Source: Scalesia atractyloides
Lineage: Eukaryota; Streptophyta; Magnoliopsida; Asterales; Asteraceae
Assembly: GCA_947069175.1 (NCBI GenBank)
Contig: CAMTDV010000017.1
Location: 49,981,137-50,045,136 of the forward strand
DNA: 64,000 nucleotides
Direction of reading: 5' to 3'
A program made the position numbers and the translations under genes. Positions 12,701 through 22,155 of this stretch are shown piece by piece. How positions within the stretch are numbered: position 1 is the first letter of the stretch; every line of letters starts with the position of its first letter. Below the pieces are notes generated by a model that saw nothing but the letters and a program-made list of their open reading frames with translations, had not been told where the DNA came from and ran no database searches.

Positions 12701-14504
12701 TTTGGGTGCATATGCATTTTGGCCTCAGAGCAATTCAGCCAGTCACAAGTTTGGCCACCACAAGGGGTGGCTGCAATCCCCAAAGGACTTGGTGGTGCTG
12801 GAAATGGTGAATCTTGTCCAAATCTTAATCAAGCTAATCAAGTTCCTAATCATGGAGGAAAACTATTTCAAAGGACGGTGGGTGTTTTAGACGAGGGAGA
12901 CCTATTCACCTAAACCTTAAACACTAAATCTTAAACCCTAAACTCTAGTGAACACGAACGCATATCCATAGGAGAAATGTAACACAATCTAGGTGAACTA
13001 TAAATAGAACATAGTAACATTTTATGTAGTTTTATCTAGTTGTCATTATTTTGGTGTTACTTTTCTTTCCTTGATAAGAACTCAAAACACCCAATTCCTT
13101 AATCTGCCATAGTCTAGTAATTTGAATATGAATTTAGCAAAGTATATGAACTGAGCACCACATCTTCCCTCGAAAAGAATTTGCATAGTTGGTCTTACCA
13201 AAGTTGTTGAGAGTTGAGACATTTAAATCGTACTTCATTAGTTGATTGTTATTTACTTATTTTTACTGAATTCGTTCATTTGTTCTATTCATTGGTATTT
13301 ATTAGTTCATTAGTTACACGGCTGTAAGGTGAAACAAATAATCTTTAATCCATGATAATTTTTACCTCAGATCTTGATGCTTGAACCATGAATCTTGATT
13401 TGAATAATGTATTTAAGGTTGTGACCTAATTTTATACTTATAACTACTGTGTCTGAACTAAAACACACACTTATGTGATATAGTTCACATACACTCCCAT
13501 GCTCCCTAGCCCTCCTAATATCAACAATCAAATTTGTCCTAAAAACAAAATCATTGTGGTAGACCTTTTTGTCTAAACTTAATGCCCCCTTAGATTTCAA
13601 ATTGTTAGTTTCTAATGTTAACTATATATCTTTGATATACTTTTACATTCGGACAGATTAACTATATGTCTAAACTTTATGTTAGTACTCTATGGTTTCC
13701 TGCATTTTAAGATTTCCCCACAAGCACTATACTTTTACATTCGGATATGGTTATGGAGTCGGGGGTCTTAGTGGAAGCAACCTGTCTATCCCCTAGAATA
13801 GAGTTATGGTTTGCCTATATCTCACCCCAGACCCTAGTCCCTACTGATAGATTGGCTATTAGTGGAATTTGTTGGTGTTGTTGTTTCTAATGTTAACTCA
13901 ATTCTAAAATTACTGTTGTTTCTCCTACAAATCATGAGTTCAGACAGGTTATAGTACAATATCAGCTTCTAGATTAACACATTCAATTGACTCAATACAT
14001 ATCTGACATGATAATGCAAAACAATTAAACGAACACGTCCACAACAACAATTATCCAAATCGACAATAAAACAATCACTAACCTGCAACCTCTGGTACAA
14101 GTATCACCAAGAATCATAATAGTAGCAGTAGCAGTACCAGTTTCACCACCAGACCAACACTCCCCCAAGTTAGGGCACTTAGCTTCCTCACAAACCGTAT
14201 GAAGTTTCAATTCTCTCAACTTCTTCTTGATATGCGTATACTTGTCACCGCCAGGAATCGATTCCTTCATCCATTTAGGCTTCGGCAACGGCTTCTTCTT
14301 GGTTCCGACCTCAACGGAATACTCTTGGTCGGATGAGAGGCGGATGAAATCGTTCAACGACGGCGATTCGGTGGCGAGACGGTGGCGAAGCTCCGTTAGG
14401 GTTTGCGGGTGCTGGATTTGAGAGGAGAAGGTGCGAGATGAGATTGAGGTGAGGAGATTGGAGTTCGTTAGGGTTCTTGTGAGAGATTTGAATCGATAAT
14501 GCAT
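6662..14504 (-). CDS. LIP1: Lipoyl synthase, mitochondrial (gene span, 4 exons, frameshifted)
   Basis: A radical-SAM enzyme that inserts two sulfurs into octanoyl groups on the E2 and H subunits of mitochondrial dehydrogenases and the glycine cleavage system. Four exons (14504-14083, 9902-9692, 9596-9217, 6766-6662) join at GT-AG borders. The model is about 372 codons, the usual length for plant LIP1. It has a Ser/Arg/Thr-rich N-terminus fitting a mitochondrial presequence, the LipA-specific cluster CEEAKCPNLGEC, the radical-SAM cluster CTRGCRFC split by intron 1, and RSSYKAGE near the C-terminus. The start at 14504 fits plant LIP1; an in-frame upstream codon at 14627 is less likely. One base is missing in exon 2 (about 9817-9819), so as written the protein stops early. 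This may be a sequencing error, a null allele or a pseudogene copy. Confidence 0.93.
7365..7484. repeat. Tandem duplication, 61-bp period
   Basis: The phrase starting tactaattttaagctt at 7365 is repeated at 7426 with a few differences. Both copies contain gaaaatgctgtcctaattga. Confidence 0.85.
8342..8664. mobile_element. MITE-like foldback element with CGATAT repeats
   Basis: The ends ctatgcagttTAA (8342-8354) and TTAactgcatag (8653-8664) are near-perfect inverted repeats. The interior is built from accgatat/atatcggt units in both orientations, so much of it can fold back on itself. A related repeat lies at 18599-18735. No ORF; TSD not resolved. Confidence 0.65.
9217..9596 (-). CDS. LIP1: LIP1 exon 3
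   Basis: 380 nt. It starts by completing Val, then PDFRGD, and ends RLLGMEM with donor GTATGT. It holds the radical-SAM barrel strands, with HNIETVEELQ, AGTLTKTSIMLGCGET and MTFGQYMRPSKRHMPV. No internal stops. Confidence 0.95.
9597..9691 (-). other. LIP1 intron 2 (95 bp)
   Basis: Short GT-AG intron (donor GTATCT, acceptor ttcag) that splits a Val codon after its first base. Confidence 0.9.
9692..9902 (-). CDS. LIP1: LIP1 exon 2, with a one-base deletion
   Basis: 211 nt, where 212 are needed to keep frame with exon 3. It begins with the base completing Arg, then FCNVKTSRTPPPPDPSEP, and ends at IEAL plus one base. Between ...AEAIASW and LDYVVITSVDRDD the frame changes: the coding strand has TGGGTTTGGAT where TGGGGTTTGGAT is needed for W-G-L-D. 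Without the base, translation stops at a TAA about four codons after Trp. Both sides of the shift are well conserved, so decay is recent or the base is a sequencing error. Confidence 0.9.
11466..11682. mobile_element. 217-bp MITE with perfect 13-bp inverted ends
   Basis: GGTAGTCAAAGGC (11466-11478) and GCCTTTGACTACC (11670-11682) are exact reverse complements. Inside, ggcgc and gcctagg-like stretches also pair. It has the look of a common plant MITE class. No ORF. No obvious TSD in the flanks. Confidence 0.8.
11876..12905 (+). pseudogene. NAF1: NAF1 gene fragment (H/ACA snoRNP assembly factor), antisense in LIP1 intron 1
   Basis: NAF1 is a nuclear chaperone for H/ACA snoRNP assembly. Two exons join in phase: 11876-11953 (DLPPVPAVTVTIQPHHLTHP..) and 12045 onward (GMQVIVEGVENHNPLNEGSI.., then SPEF-like FVPEFADYVLN). 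Together they give a Gar1/Naf1-type beta-barrel domain, then an acidic and lysine-rich linker (SDDEKDPEHKKMLKISKRG) as in plant NAF1. The N-terminal region is missing upstream. After about 12715 the plausible frame switches: the ASEQFSQSQVWPPQG frame looks more like the Q/P-rich NAF1 tail. A stop follows at 12888 in one frame and about 12911 in the other. I infer a captured or duplicated fragment, not a working gene. Confidence 0.8.
14083..14504 (-). CDS. LIP1: LIP1 exon 1
   Basis: 422 nt, starting MHYRFKSL and ending in CTRGCR with the last codon split after two bases; the donor is GTTAGT. It carries the presequence-like N-terminus, the VEVGTKKKPLPKPKWMKE segment typical of plant LIP1, and the first iron-sulfur cluster motif (Cys-x4-Cys-x5-Cys). 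Confidence 0.93.
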
Positions 14505-15136
14505 CTTGTTTGTTGATTTGCTTTGGGCGAATGGAGAACGATGTTGTGAAGAAGATTGACGATCACGTGCGAGGAGGCATGGGTATTGCTTATTTTGACC
14601 ACAGAAATTAATTGAGGATGAAATCAAAGGATCTGGAAGAAGGAGCGAAATGGAGATATTAAATGGGTCTGGTTTGTGGGTTGGACTCGAACCTCACATG
14701 GATTCGGAAATTGTGCAACACACAACACTCGTCCCCCAGGTCAACGGGGGTTGGGTTAGATTAGATTGATGGTGCGGGTCAGTTCGTGTCGACTCTATTC
14801 GAGTTCGGAGGTCCGGGTCAGGTTAGATCAGCGTGCAGGTCAGCTTCGTGTCAAGTCTAGCCAGATACGGCGGTTTTGGTCGGTTCATCGTTCCGAGGTA
14901 TGAAATAGAAAAAATAATATCTAATTTCGGTAGCATGAAGTGATGCATCAATATTTTCTCAATCCAATATCTATACTTTCTATAAAAGGTCTGATGTAAT
15001 TTTGTTTAGGTGTCAACTTCTAAGGTATGCCGCATAGGCTTGGATAATGTCATAATACAGATTTAATATATATGATTTATTGAGTTTTTATTAATAAAAT
15101 TTGGCTCCATCTTTTGAATTTTGAATAACCCTGCAT
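14505..15136 (-). promoter_or_regulatory. LIP1 5' UTR and promoter region
   Basis: The spacer between the LIP1 start and the first plus-strand exon-like sequence. The stretch 14700-14900 is GC-richer and has repeated ggtcag/gggtcagg phrases. No TATA box is convincing. It could serve both directions. Confidence 0.4.
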
Positions 15137-15545
15137 TTGGCTCCATGTTTTTTGACTTTTAAAAGTCTTTTTCTTCATTTCTCTACAAACAAATACACAC
15201 AAACAGAGAAATATCTAGAGGGAGAGACAGAGAGAAGCAACAAAGAGATCTCAAACCCTAACCTCTTCGCCGGTACGAATCACCGACATCGTCTCGGAAC
15301 CCGCCAAACGATCCAAAGACATTGTTGCTGAAGCTTCCAGAAAAGTCGATCAGTTGAAGAACGCTGCACTTCTCTCACTCGCCGATCAAATTCCGTCTCT
15401 GTCGATTACGTCAGCTTCGTCTTCTTCTGAATCGCCGTCGGAGTCGGAAAAACGGAGGATCTGCGAGACTTTGTTAAAGGCCTCACGGTGTCTACGTTTC
15501 AGAATTTTCCGTTTCCAGGTGTTGTTTTGCTTGATCTGGTTGTAA
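15137..15545 (+). pseudogene. 5' leader and first exon of an unrecognised gene, fragment
   Basis: A plant-like leader (gagagacagagagaagcaac, then aaaccctaa at 15251) is followed by an open frame with clear protein character: ITDIVSEPAKRSKDIVAEAS, then KVDQLKNAALLSLADQIPSL and a Ser-rich stretch, then SEKRRICETLLKAS. No ATG opens this frame before the conserved-looking part. After about 15490 the frame loses its character and runs to a stop at 15543. I do not recognise the family. The missing start suggests a gene fragment. Confidence 0.4.
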
Positions 15546-16109
15546 ATTGTTTGTATGTAGGTATTGGATTCCTATTGGGTGATTGATGTTAAGTTTTCAG
15601 TTAATTTATAATCTGTTTAGAGGCATTTTGACTGTGAATGCTGAAATAGTTTATTCTGATGTGATCTTAGCTAACACAAATCTCAGATCAATGACATTTC
15701 TGAAAACCTAGATACATTTGTTGAAGTAAATTGTTCAGTTAATTTCTCTCGCTTGATCTGTTTGTGAATAGTTTTTTATGTAGGTATTGGATTGCTGTTG
15801 ATTCATGATGTTGATTGTTAGGTTATTTTTTGAAATGTTGAGATGTGTTTTGACTGTGATAGTATGAACGTGGAAATTGTTGATTCGAAATTCAGAACTG
15901 AAGTAGGTACTGAAAATTGATAAGTATTTGCTAGATAGATTGACCTTTGTTAGACTCACTGGTATGTGATCTAATTAGCTAACATAAATCTAAGATCAAT
16001 GAGATGTATGAAAACCTAGATATATATGTTGAAGTTGAGATCAGATTTTGTGCATATGTTTATGGCTAGCTCTATTGCTTTGCACAATTATTATTTAGAA
16101 AGCCTGATT

Positions 16110-17046
16110 TTAGAGAGACAGAGGCCGGCGGAGATCCGTCAAACGGCGATCTTCGATTACATCTGTGTCATTTTCTTATTCTTTTTCTTATTCTTTTTCT
16201 TATTCATTTTCTTTTTTGAGATTGTTCGATTACATCTGTGTCATCGTCTCTTAAAGGCTTCATGTATCCGCTCATTCTGGCAATCTTCCCGCCGTTCAGA
16301 AGTTTCTCCGTGAAAATCCCTATCTACGCTGGGTTTGAGGTAAGCATTCCACTGTTGAGTTTGATTTTTAGTATGTAATAGTTCAAAAAACTATGATCTT
16401 GGACTCAGGCAATTGAAGCTGAAACCCAGGATTTGGAGCTCGCTCTTTCGAGTTTGGGAGCTATGAGTACCATGGTTGTTGTGTTTTTTAGGTTTGTTCT
16501 TGATTCATTCCATTTTATTCATGTTGAGTTTGTTGGTTCAGGTCCGGTTATACGCACACACTAAACACACACTATTTGGGACTCTTTTCGGTGTATAGAA
16601 CTTCAAATAATTTACATGAGAGATGAATAGGAATCTGAATCTAAAGTTGCTTGAACTTAGTTTGTTATTATGTGTATAGAACTTCAAATCATGTTTGGTA
16701 TTTGATTGAACTTCTAACAATCAAGAACCCTAAATATAATATGGAATCTGAAGCTCCGCATAGGGTTTTAATCAAACTAAAGGTTTTAGCGAGAGTGAAT
16801 GTTTCCAAATATGGAATCATCGAAGAAAGATATACTCCTATCAGCCTTCTCCGAACCCAATTTCGACACCAATTCCGATCTGACAGGTACACAATTCCTA
16901 TCTATTGATTTTGTTTCAACAGTCAGAATATTAAGGGATTCTTTTGGTTTGTGTATTTCTGTTCAACCTAATTTTGATATGCAAGTACAGAAAATGGCGG
17001 AAGCGGATAAATATGGCCAAAAGTTGAAACCCACCATGTTCGTTTA
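16110..17046 (+). other. Further exon-like pieces, unassigned
   Basis: Three weak candidates. At 16248-16340 one frame reads SAHSGNLPAVQKFLREN before a gtaagc donor. At about 16410-16470 QAIEAETQDLELALSSLG follows a cag acceptor. At 16805-16885 MESSKKDILLSAFSEPNFDT is followed by a possible intron and a short exon (16990-17047). The phrase cgattacatctgtgtcat occurs twice, at about 16156 and 16228. None can be named, and they may belong to one or several decayed genes. Confidence 0.3.
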
Positions 17047-17560
17047 AGAGGACAACAGTAGCGAAGATTCATAATATGATTGAGAAGGTTTGTATTTTGT
17101 TATGAATTTGAATAAAGTGTTAATGTGTTGGATGACAACTACAGGCCTGAAAATATCTATGTTTAGAAGTGGAGTAGAATTAAAAAATTGAAAGCATTGT
17201 AGATATTGCTTTCAAATGATATGTGTACAACATTTAGAAATAACAGGGGCATCGGTTTAGGTTTATGATGGGTGACCTCATGCTTTCCATGCAAGTTGAG
17301 TTTTATTTGTTCATTACAATAATATTGCATTCTTATTCAATCCAGTTTATATCCTTATCTTATATTTTTTATGTCAACAGGGATTTCTTTTCTATTGTAT
17401 TAGCATAATTCTATTTTCTAATAAAGATCTTCTTCATAACTGAGCGTGTAAAGTTCATACTGATTGTTATCCAACTGACCTAGGTTGTTAAAGTCAAAGA
17501 ATATAGAAATGGTGGTAAGAGGAGTAATATGTGTAAATATATTATTAACATTATATCAAG

Positions 17561-18509
17561 GGAACAACAAAGCTAGACGCCATTGACATTGAGATTCATC
17601 CGCTAGACATGAGTCTCAGCAACCAGTTCCCCTTCTCACTAATGGCCAACAAGCAAGCAAGTAAGCCAGCCATGATCTATGAATATAATTTCCATAACCT
17701 TAATAAATATTTGTTTTTTTATGAATCATATCAAGCTAATTAAAACTGGTATTCTATTTTAATTTATAAAAGCTGGATTGAATAAGTTGTTTTAGCAATA
17801 ATATAGTTGAACAAAAAATTCATAGTTTTATGTTGGATCCGTTTTTAGACTTTTTCTTTATTCAATATTAATCTAACTTTTTTGCATAAGATAGGCTACC
17901 TTGCTGTTGGCTGCTGGTGTAAAGGGAAGCTGTTCAGCTATGCCCTCTTCGACCATGAGGATAAAAATAGGTAAAAAAAACTAAAACATGCAATTTTTGT
18001 ACACATGCTTGACGTTTAAGTCCATTAGTCCAATGTTTAATGATATGTGATGAAATTCATACTATAACTTTCTAATCATTCGGCTTTTTTAATTTTGCAT
18101 AAATTGATCAGGTCTGGCTTTGGTATTGATCAGGTAAATTCAGACTATTTAAAATTATTAATAGATTAATTTACCTAAAAAGAAGTAAAAGATGTGATTT
18201 ACCTTAGTTTCATTGCTGTAATGAAATAAAATTGGGATTTTTAGTCATTTTGACTTTTATAAAAAGCCTTGATTGTGTGAAGTTCTTTGACTTTGCAAAT
18301 GTGTAATTTTGCTTTTACTTTTTTGTTGCTAAAGAAGGAAAGTGGAAATCAAGTTAATAAAGTTGATATTGTTTCTTTTCTTCTATTTTGACTATTCGTT
18401 TTTACGAAGATATAGGTGCAAGCAATTCGTAGACTTCCTCTTTTCTGCAAGGATACACTAGAACACATTCCTAAGATTGTTGACATTCTTGCTCAACTTC
18501 TCATAGCTG
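17561..18509 (+). pseudogene. Four-exon coding fragment of an unrecognised gene
   Basis: Exons 17561-17660, 17895-17970, 18112-18133 and 18416-18509 join with matching phases and GT-AG borders. They give one open frame of about 97 codons: TKLDAIDIEIHPLDMSLSNQ..., YLAVGCWCKGKLFSYALFDH..., RSGFGIDQ, VQAIRRLPLFCKDTLEHIPK.... No start or end exon is found. After the last donor, about 90 bp on, a CGATAT repeat begins. The clean splicing phases argue for a real gene origin. The family is unknown to me. It could be an internal piece carried by a transposon or the remains of a local gene. Confidence 0.55.
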
Positions 18510-18598
18510 GTAAAATATATATATATTTTTTTTTAAATTTAACTTTTCAATAGCTGATGTATGACACGCGCACACACATATACAAACTATGTAGTTAA

Positions 18599-18735
18599 TA
18601 TCCCGATATATCAACCGATATATTAGTGATATATCGGTTATCGGTCACTTGCCGAGATATCGATACAAAATATCTATCAAAATATTGGTACCGATAATAT
18701 CAACAATATTATTAGTGAGATTATTATTATATTAG
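18599..18735. repeat. CGATAT-type repeat related to 8342-8664
   Basis: Units such as ccgatatatcaaccgatat, gatatatcggttatcgg and ttggtaccgataat match the interior of the foldback element in LIP1 intron 3. The terminal ctatgcag repeats are not visible here, so it is a partial or diverged copy. Confidence 0.6.
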
Positions 18736-19001
18736 TGACTCATAGTTATTCTTTTCTTAAATCTTTGCGGATCTTCAAACCACAAGCCGAGCTCGACGGT
18801 AAGGCATGTGCGGCTGATTGACAAACGGTGTAAAATCCATAATCCGTTCATTTAACTTCTTTGAATGCTTAACAACGCTTACTAATCCTATTTATGTATT
18901 ACAATAACCCAAACATTCGCTCAAAACCTTAAATGTCTTGATCATTTACTGTATGTGTTACTGATCATAAATTTTGTAGTCAATGTGATTTCTTTTATCT
19001 C

Positions 19002-19815
19002 ATGGGTAACGATTACGATTCTAATCCCTTCGCTGGAGAGGTAATCATTCTTATAACTGCTCTTGTTTGTGACTTGTGAATTGTGATTATGACGATGGCC
19101 GGTTTTTATCACTCGGTTCATTAGGACCTGAGCGCCAAGGAGAAAGAACTTGATGCCAAGGAGATCGAATTGAATCAGTGGGAATAGTTTATTCTTTTGT
19201 GTCTTATGATAGTAATTTTTTAAATGCACATTATAGGTTTCTGTCGAAATTTTATATGGTCAACAGTCCAATTGTGATTGAATCTTGATTATGAATATGA
19301 ATGTTGTTTCTAATGATCATTATAGTTATATGTGACTCAATAACTTGGTGGATTATTCGAAATCTCAATCAAATGATTCAGAAAATCAAGAACGAGTTTG
19401 TGTTTTTTATAAGTGTCTTAACACAAAATAGACCAAAGTAAGATAACTTTTTTATAAGCATCGAATCATAACTCTAAACGACACAGTGAAAACGATAACC
19501 AGATTAGTCTCCACACCTCCTAAGTCATCCAATGAATTTATAACACTAAAATCTCCTACATCTTATGTTAGTAATTTTTTATGTAGGAATTAAAGAAGAA
19601 GGAGGACACTATCACAAGAGGTAATTTCATTTTTTTATAAATTAAATTTACTTGAATCGATATGAATTTGTAGGTTTTGCAGCCAGAATTGGTATTAGTG
19701 TAGGAGAAAAATAAACGGCCACCTTTTTTCCCTCTAATTCATCATGGCATTCCAAATGAAATACTGATTCATCTACAAAGAACACAGTATGTTGCATGCA
19801 CAACATTGCTCGATA
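19002..19815 (+). pseudogene. SCAMP (secretory carrier membrane protein) pseudogene, 5' part
   Basis: SCAMPs are four-pass proteins of post-Golgi and plasma membranes. Pieces appear in SCAMP order: start exon 19002-19040 (MGNDYDSNPFAGE, then donor); 19125-19187 (DLSAKEKELDAKEIELNQWE, then a stop where the coiled coil should go on); 19587-19620 (ELKKKEDTITR); 19674 onward (AARIGISVGEK, stop, and one base shifted: RPPFFPLIHHGIPNEI, HLQRTQYVACTT). The last piece matches the conserved SCAMP segment before transmembrane helix 1. The VNPF/Pro-rich segment and all membrane helices are missing. The stops and a frameshift mark it as dead. The family call rests on several motifs in the right order. Confidence 0.8.
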
Positions 19816-19933
19816 TGTAAATCGAAAAATTGTAATACAAATTGATATGTTCTTAGTCTCATAAAGATTGCAATGCATAATGGGTTTGGGTGTAGTTGAG
19901 GAGTGTTTGGCTTCTCTGTGTCTAAAACTGTAA

Positions 19934-20018
19934 TGTAACAGCCTGAACTTTCCCGTTATGTTCTGTTGTATGTTATTACTACGTGATGATAATAAATGTG
20001 ATTAATAAATTATATTGT

Positions 20019-20053
<35 letters not shown>

Positions 20054-22125
20054 GCTAATATATTGTGAATTGTTAAAGTTATATGAAATTTATTATTAAT
20101 ATAATCAATTTAAATCATATGTGTGAATGTGTATGGTGTGGCCATACACTAGTATATGGATGTGCTTTATTTAAATGGTGAGATTTTGTTACAACTAAAT
20201 GTTCATGCCACACACTTTGTCTGAATATGACCATACACACAAATGATTAATGCAGTACGTGAGTTTGACTATCATTCAAAATATGTAATAATTTATTAAT
20301 ATGGTCGCACACTTAATACGTCACGAATATGTAGGTATATAATATGTATATGGTCGCACACTTTAAATTGTGCCCACATACTCACCTAGCCGTACACTCT
20401 ATTAATTTTGGCCTAATTAAAGCCCACTACTAACCCTAGTGAGCCGCACACCTCCACCAACATGTGTGTGCAGCATCCGAGTATTAAAAGGGACATGCTG
20501 TCAAACCCTATGAACCTTTCTCATCATTGTGACAGCAGCCATTGCCATTCCCATCAAACATTCCCTTTTTTCCTTTACGTTTTACAAACATTCCTTTCTA
20601 TTCATTAAAGATCCAAGAGAGTAAATTCTTTCAAGTTCCTCTTTTGTTTTTGAAGAATCTTTTCTACTCTACACACTACTTCCACTTTCTTTCCCAGGTT
20701 AGTATTATACCATTAATTTATTTTTAAAGTGTCTAGATTCATTTGAACACCTACTTGAATGACATTATCTAAAACGATAAATTAGTGTTTTGAATGTTTA
20801 AAAAAAAGTATTAATGATTCATGTTAGTAAAATGTTAGATCTTGATAAAATACTAGTTGGTATAAAGGATGATTCTTGTTGATGTTAGTAAGATAAAGGT
20901 TTGACAATATGCTCATAATCAAATATGGTGCTTGATGATGATATGCATAATAGATTAACATCTAGGGTCATGCTAGAGATCAAAATGCATATCATCTTTA
21001 ATGGTGAATAATGTGCAAAAAGGAATTCTTGAGGATTTTTGATAAAGTAGAACCCTAGATCTATTTGTGATGAGTTCATGTTAATTGGAAACATAGATTC
21101 GTATATATGAAATGTAAGGATGGCATGATGTTAGTGTTTTGATAAGTTTCTATGGAATGAATTCATACGATGATGTTAAGATTTATGTTTAAATCTATGT
21201 CTTTGATCCGCGTTAATTTGGTAAAATGTGGGTAAATATGATATTAGGATAAAGGGATTGATGCTAGAATAGGTGTTTTGATTTATTTGGGATGTTTACT
21301 GTTTGGATATGAGACTACTGTACATTCATGAGATGTACAAACATGACCTGCACACAGTACAACCTGGCATGGCAGGCCGCACATCGGGTGTGCCACGTCT
21401 GCCGTACACTTGGAAACGATACATCACCAAAGCATAACGTACAAGCCTATAGTGCAAGTCGCACACTAGGGAGTCCACACATTGTAATTGCAAGACATGA
21501 TGCACAAGGTGCAACATCGCCTACGCATGACCGCACACTTGTTAGTGAGTCGCACACTCCTGCGTGGACCGCACACTGACAAGTGGGCCGCACACTCACT
21601 TTGGGTCGTACATCATGTTGGACACCAGTGTTAGGACCTCCCTTGATCATTGCCACCTCATGGGACACTTGTAAAGCTTTAAAATTATTTTTATCACTCT
21701 ATAAAAATAAACTCGCCATAATATTGCTGAACAATATTTTATTTGCCTAGACTTATTGCGTTGTCTGTATTTTGCAGTATACGTTCTGTATTGCGTAGTC
21801 TGCGCTTAAATTCGCAAATTAGGGATTTTAAGCGTTTTAAATAATTTTTCCTCATGGATATGATTAAAAGTAACACTTTAATCAAAACGGAATATTCTTA
21901 GGATTTTAATATTAATCGGGTGGTCACCAAAGTTCGTTTCGTATTTTATCTGTTACGCGATAAACGTTTATCTTATTATTGCCAACATATTTTTTAACAA
22001 TGTTTGGATTTACCAACACATCAAATACCATCAAATAACATCAATTTCAATAAAATACTGCCTTTATTTATTCATAACACGTGTCACACTAGTACAATAC
22101 AGTCTCAAAGTAGCCGGGTGTCACA
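19934..22125 (+). repeat. Ty3-type LTR of remnant element E (about 2.2 kb)
   Basis: It starts TGTAACAGCCTGAAC and ends CCGGGTGTCACA, the ends typical of Tekay-like chromovirus LTRs. It includes an AT microsatellite (about 20024-20051), a GTGTATGG...CCATACAC dyad (20129-20149) and many cgcacac copies at 21400-21600. No tRNA primer site follows; instead sequence from within reverse transcriptase begins at once, so the interior has a deletion. No matching TSD is seen. Confidence 0.75.
21328..21612. repeat. Cluster of CGCACACT motifs in LTR E
   Basis: gcacac preceded by c or cc recurs at irregular spacing (for example cgcacactag, cgcacacttg, cgcacactcc, ccgcacactga, ccgcacactcac). The overlapping open frames on both strands follow from this repeat and are unlikely to be genes. 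Confidence 0.6.
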
Positions 22126-22155
22126 TTATACGCCCAAGTTCTTCTCCTTGGGACG
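22126..22155 (+). pseudogene. Reverse transcriptase remnant of element E, left piece
   Basis: Encodes IRPSSSPWD in the frame that continues across element A at 48039. This is the chromovirus RT segment just before the conserved VLFVKKKDG motif. It joins the LTR end directly. Confidence 0.75.

Larger units (their letters stand above)
9903..14082 (-). other. LIP1 intron 1 (4,180 bp)
   Basis: A large intron with donor GTTAGT and acceptor ttcag. It carries a short MITE (11466-11682) and an antisense NAF1 gene fragment (11876-12905). The rest (9903-11465 and 12906-14082) is AT-rich and shows no gene. Confidence 0.9.

Noticed and set aside
12463..12810. Second plus-strand frame over the NAF1 fragment
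   Set aside because: Shadow of the NAF1 exon for most of its length; it has no family features before about 12715.
14505..14627. Upstream in-frame start of LIP1 adding 41 residues
   Set aside because: Plant LIP1 proteins start at the MHxR-type Met; the extra residues lack presequence order, and 14504 gives the family length.
21326..21668. Overlapping His/Thr- and Val/Arg-rich frames on both strands
   Set aside because: They follow from cgcacac repeats in LTR E; no protein family recognised.
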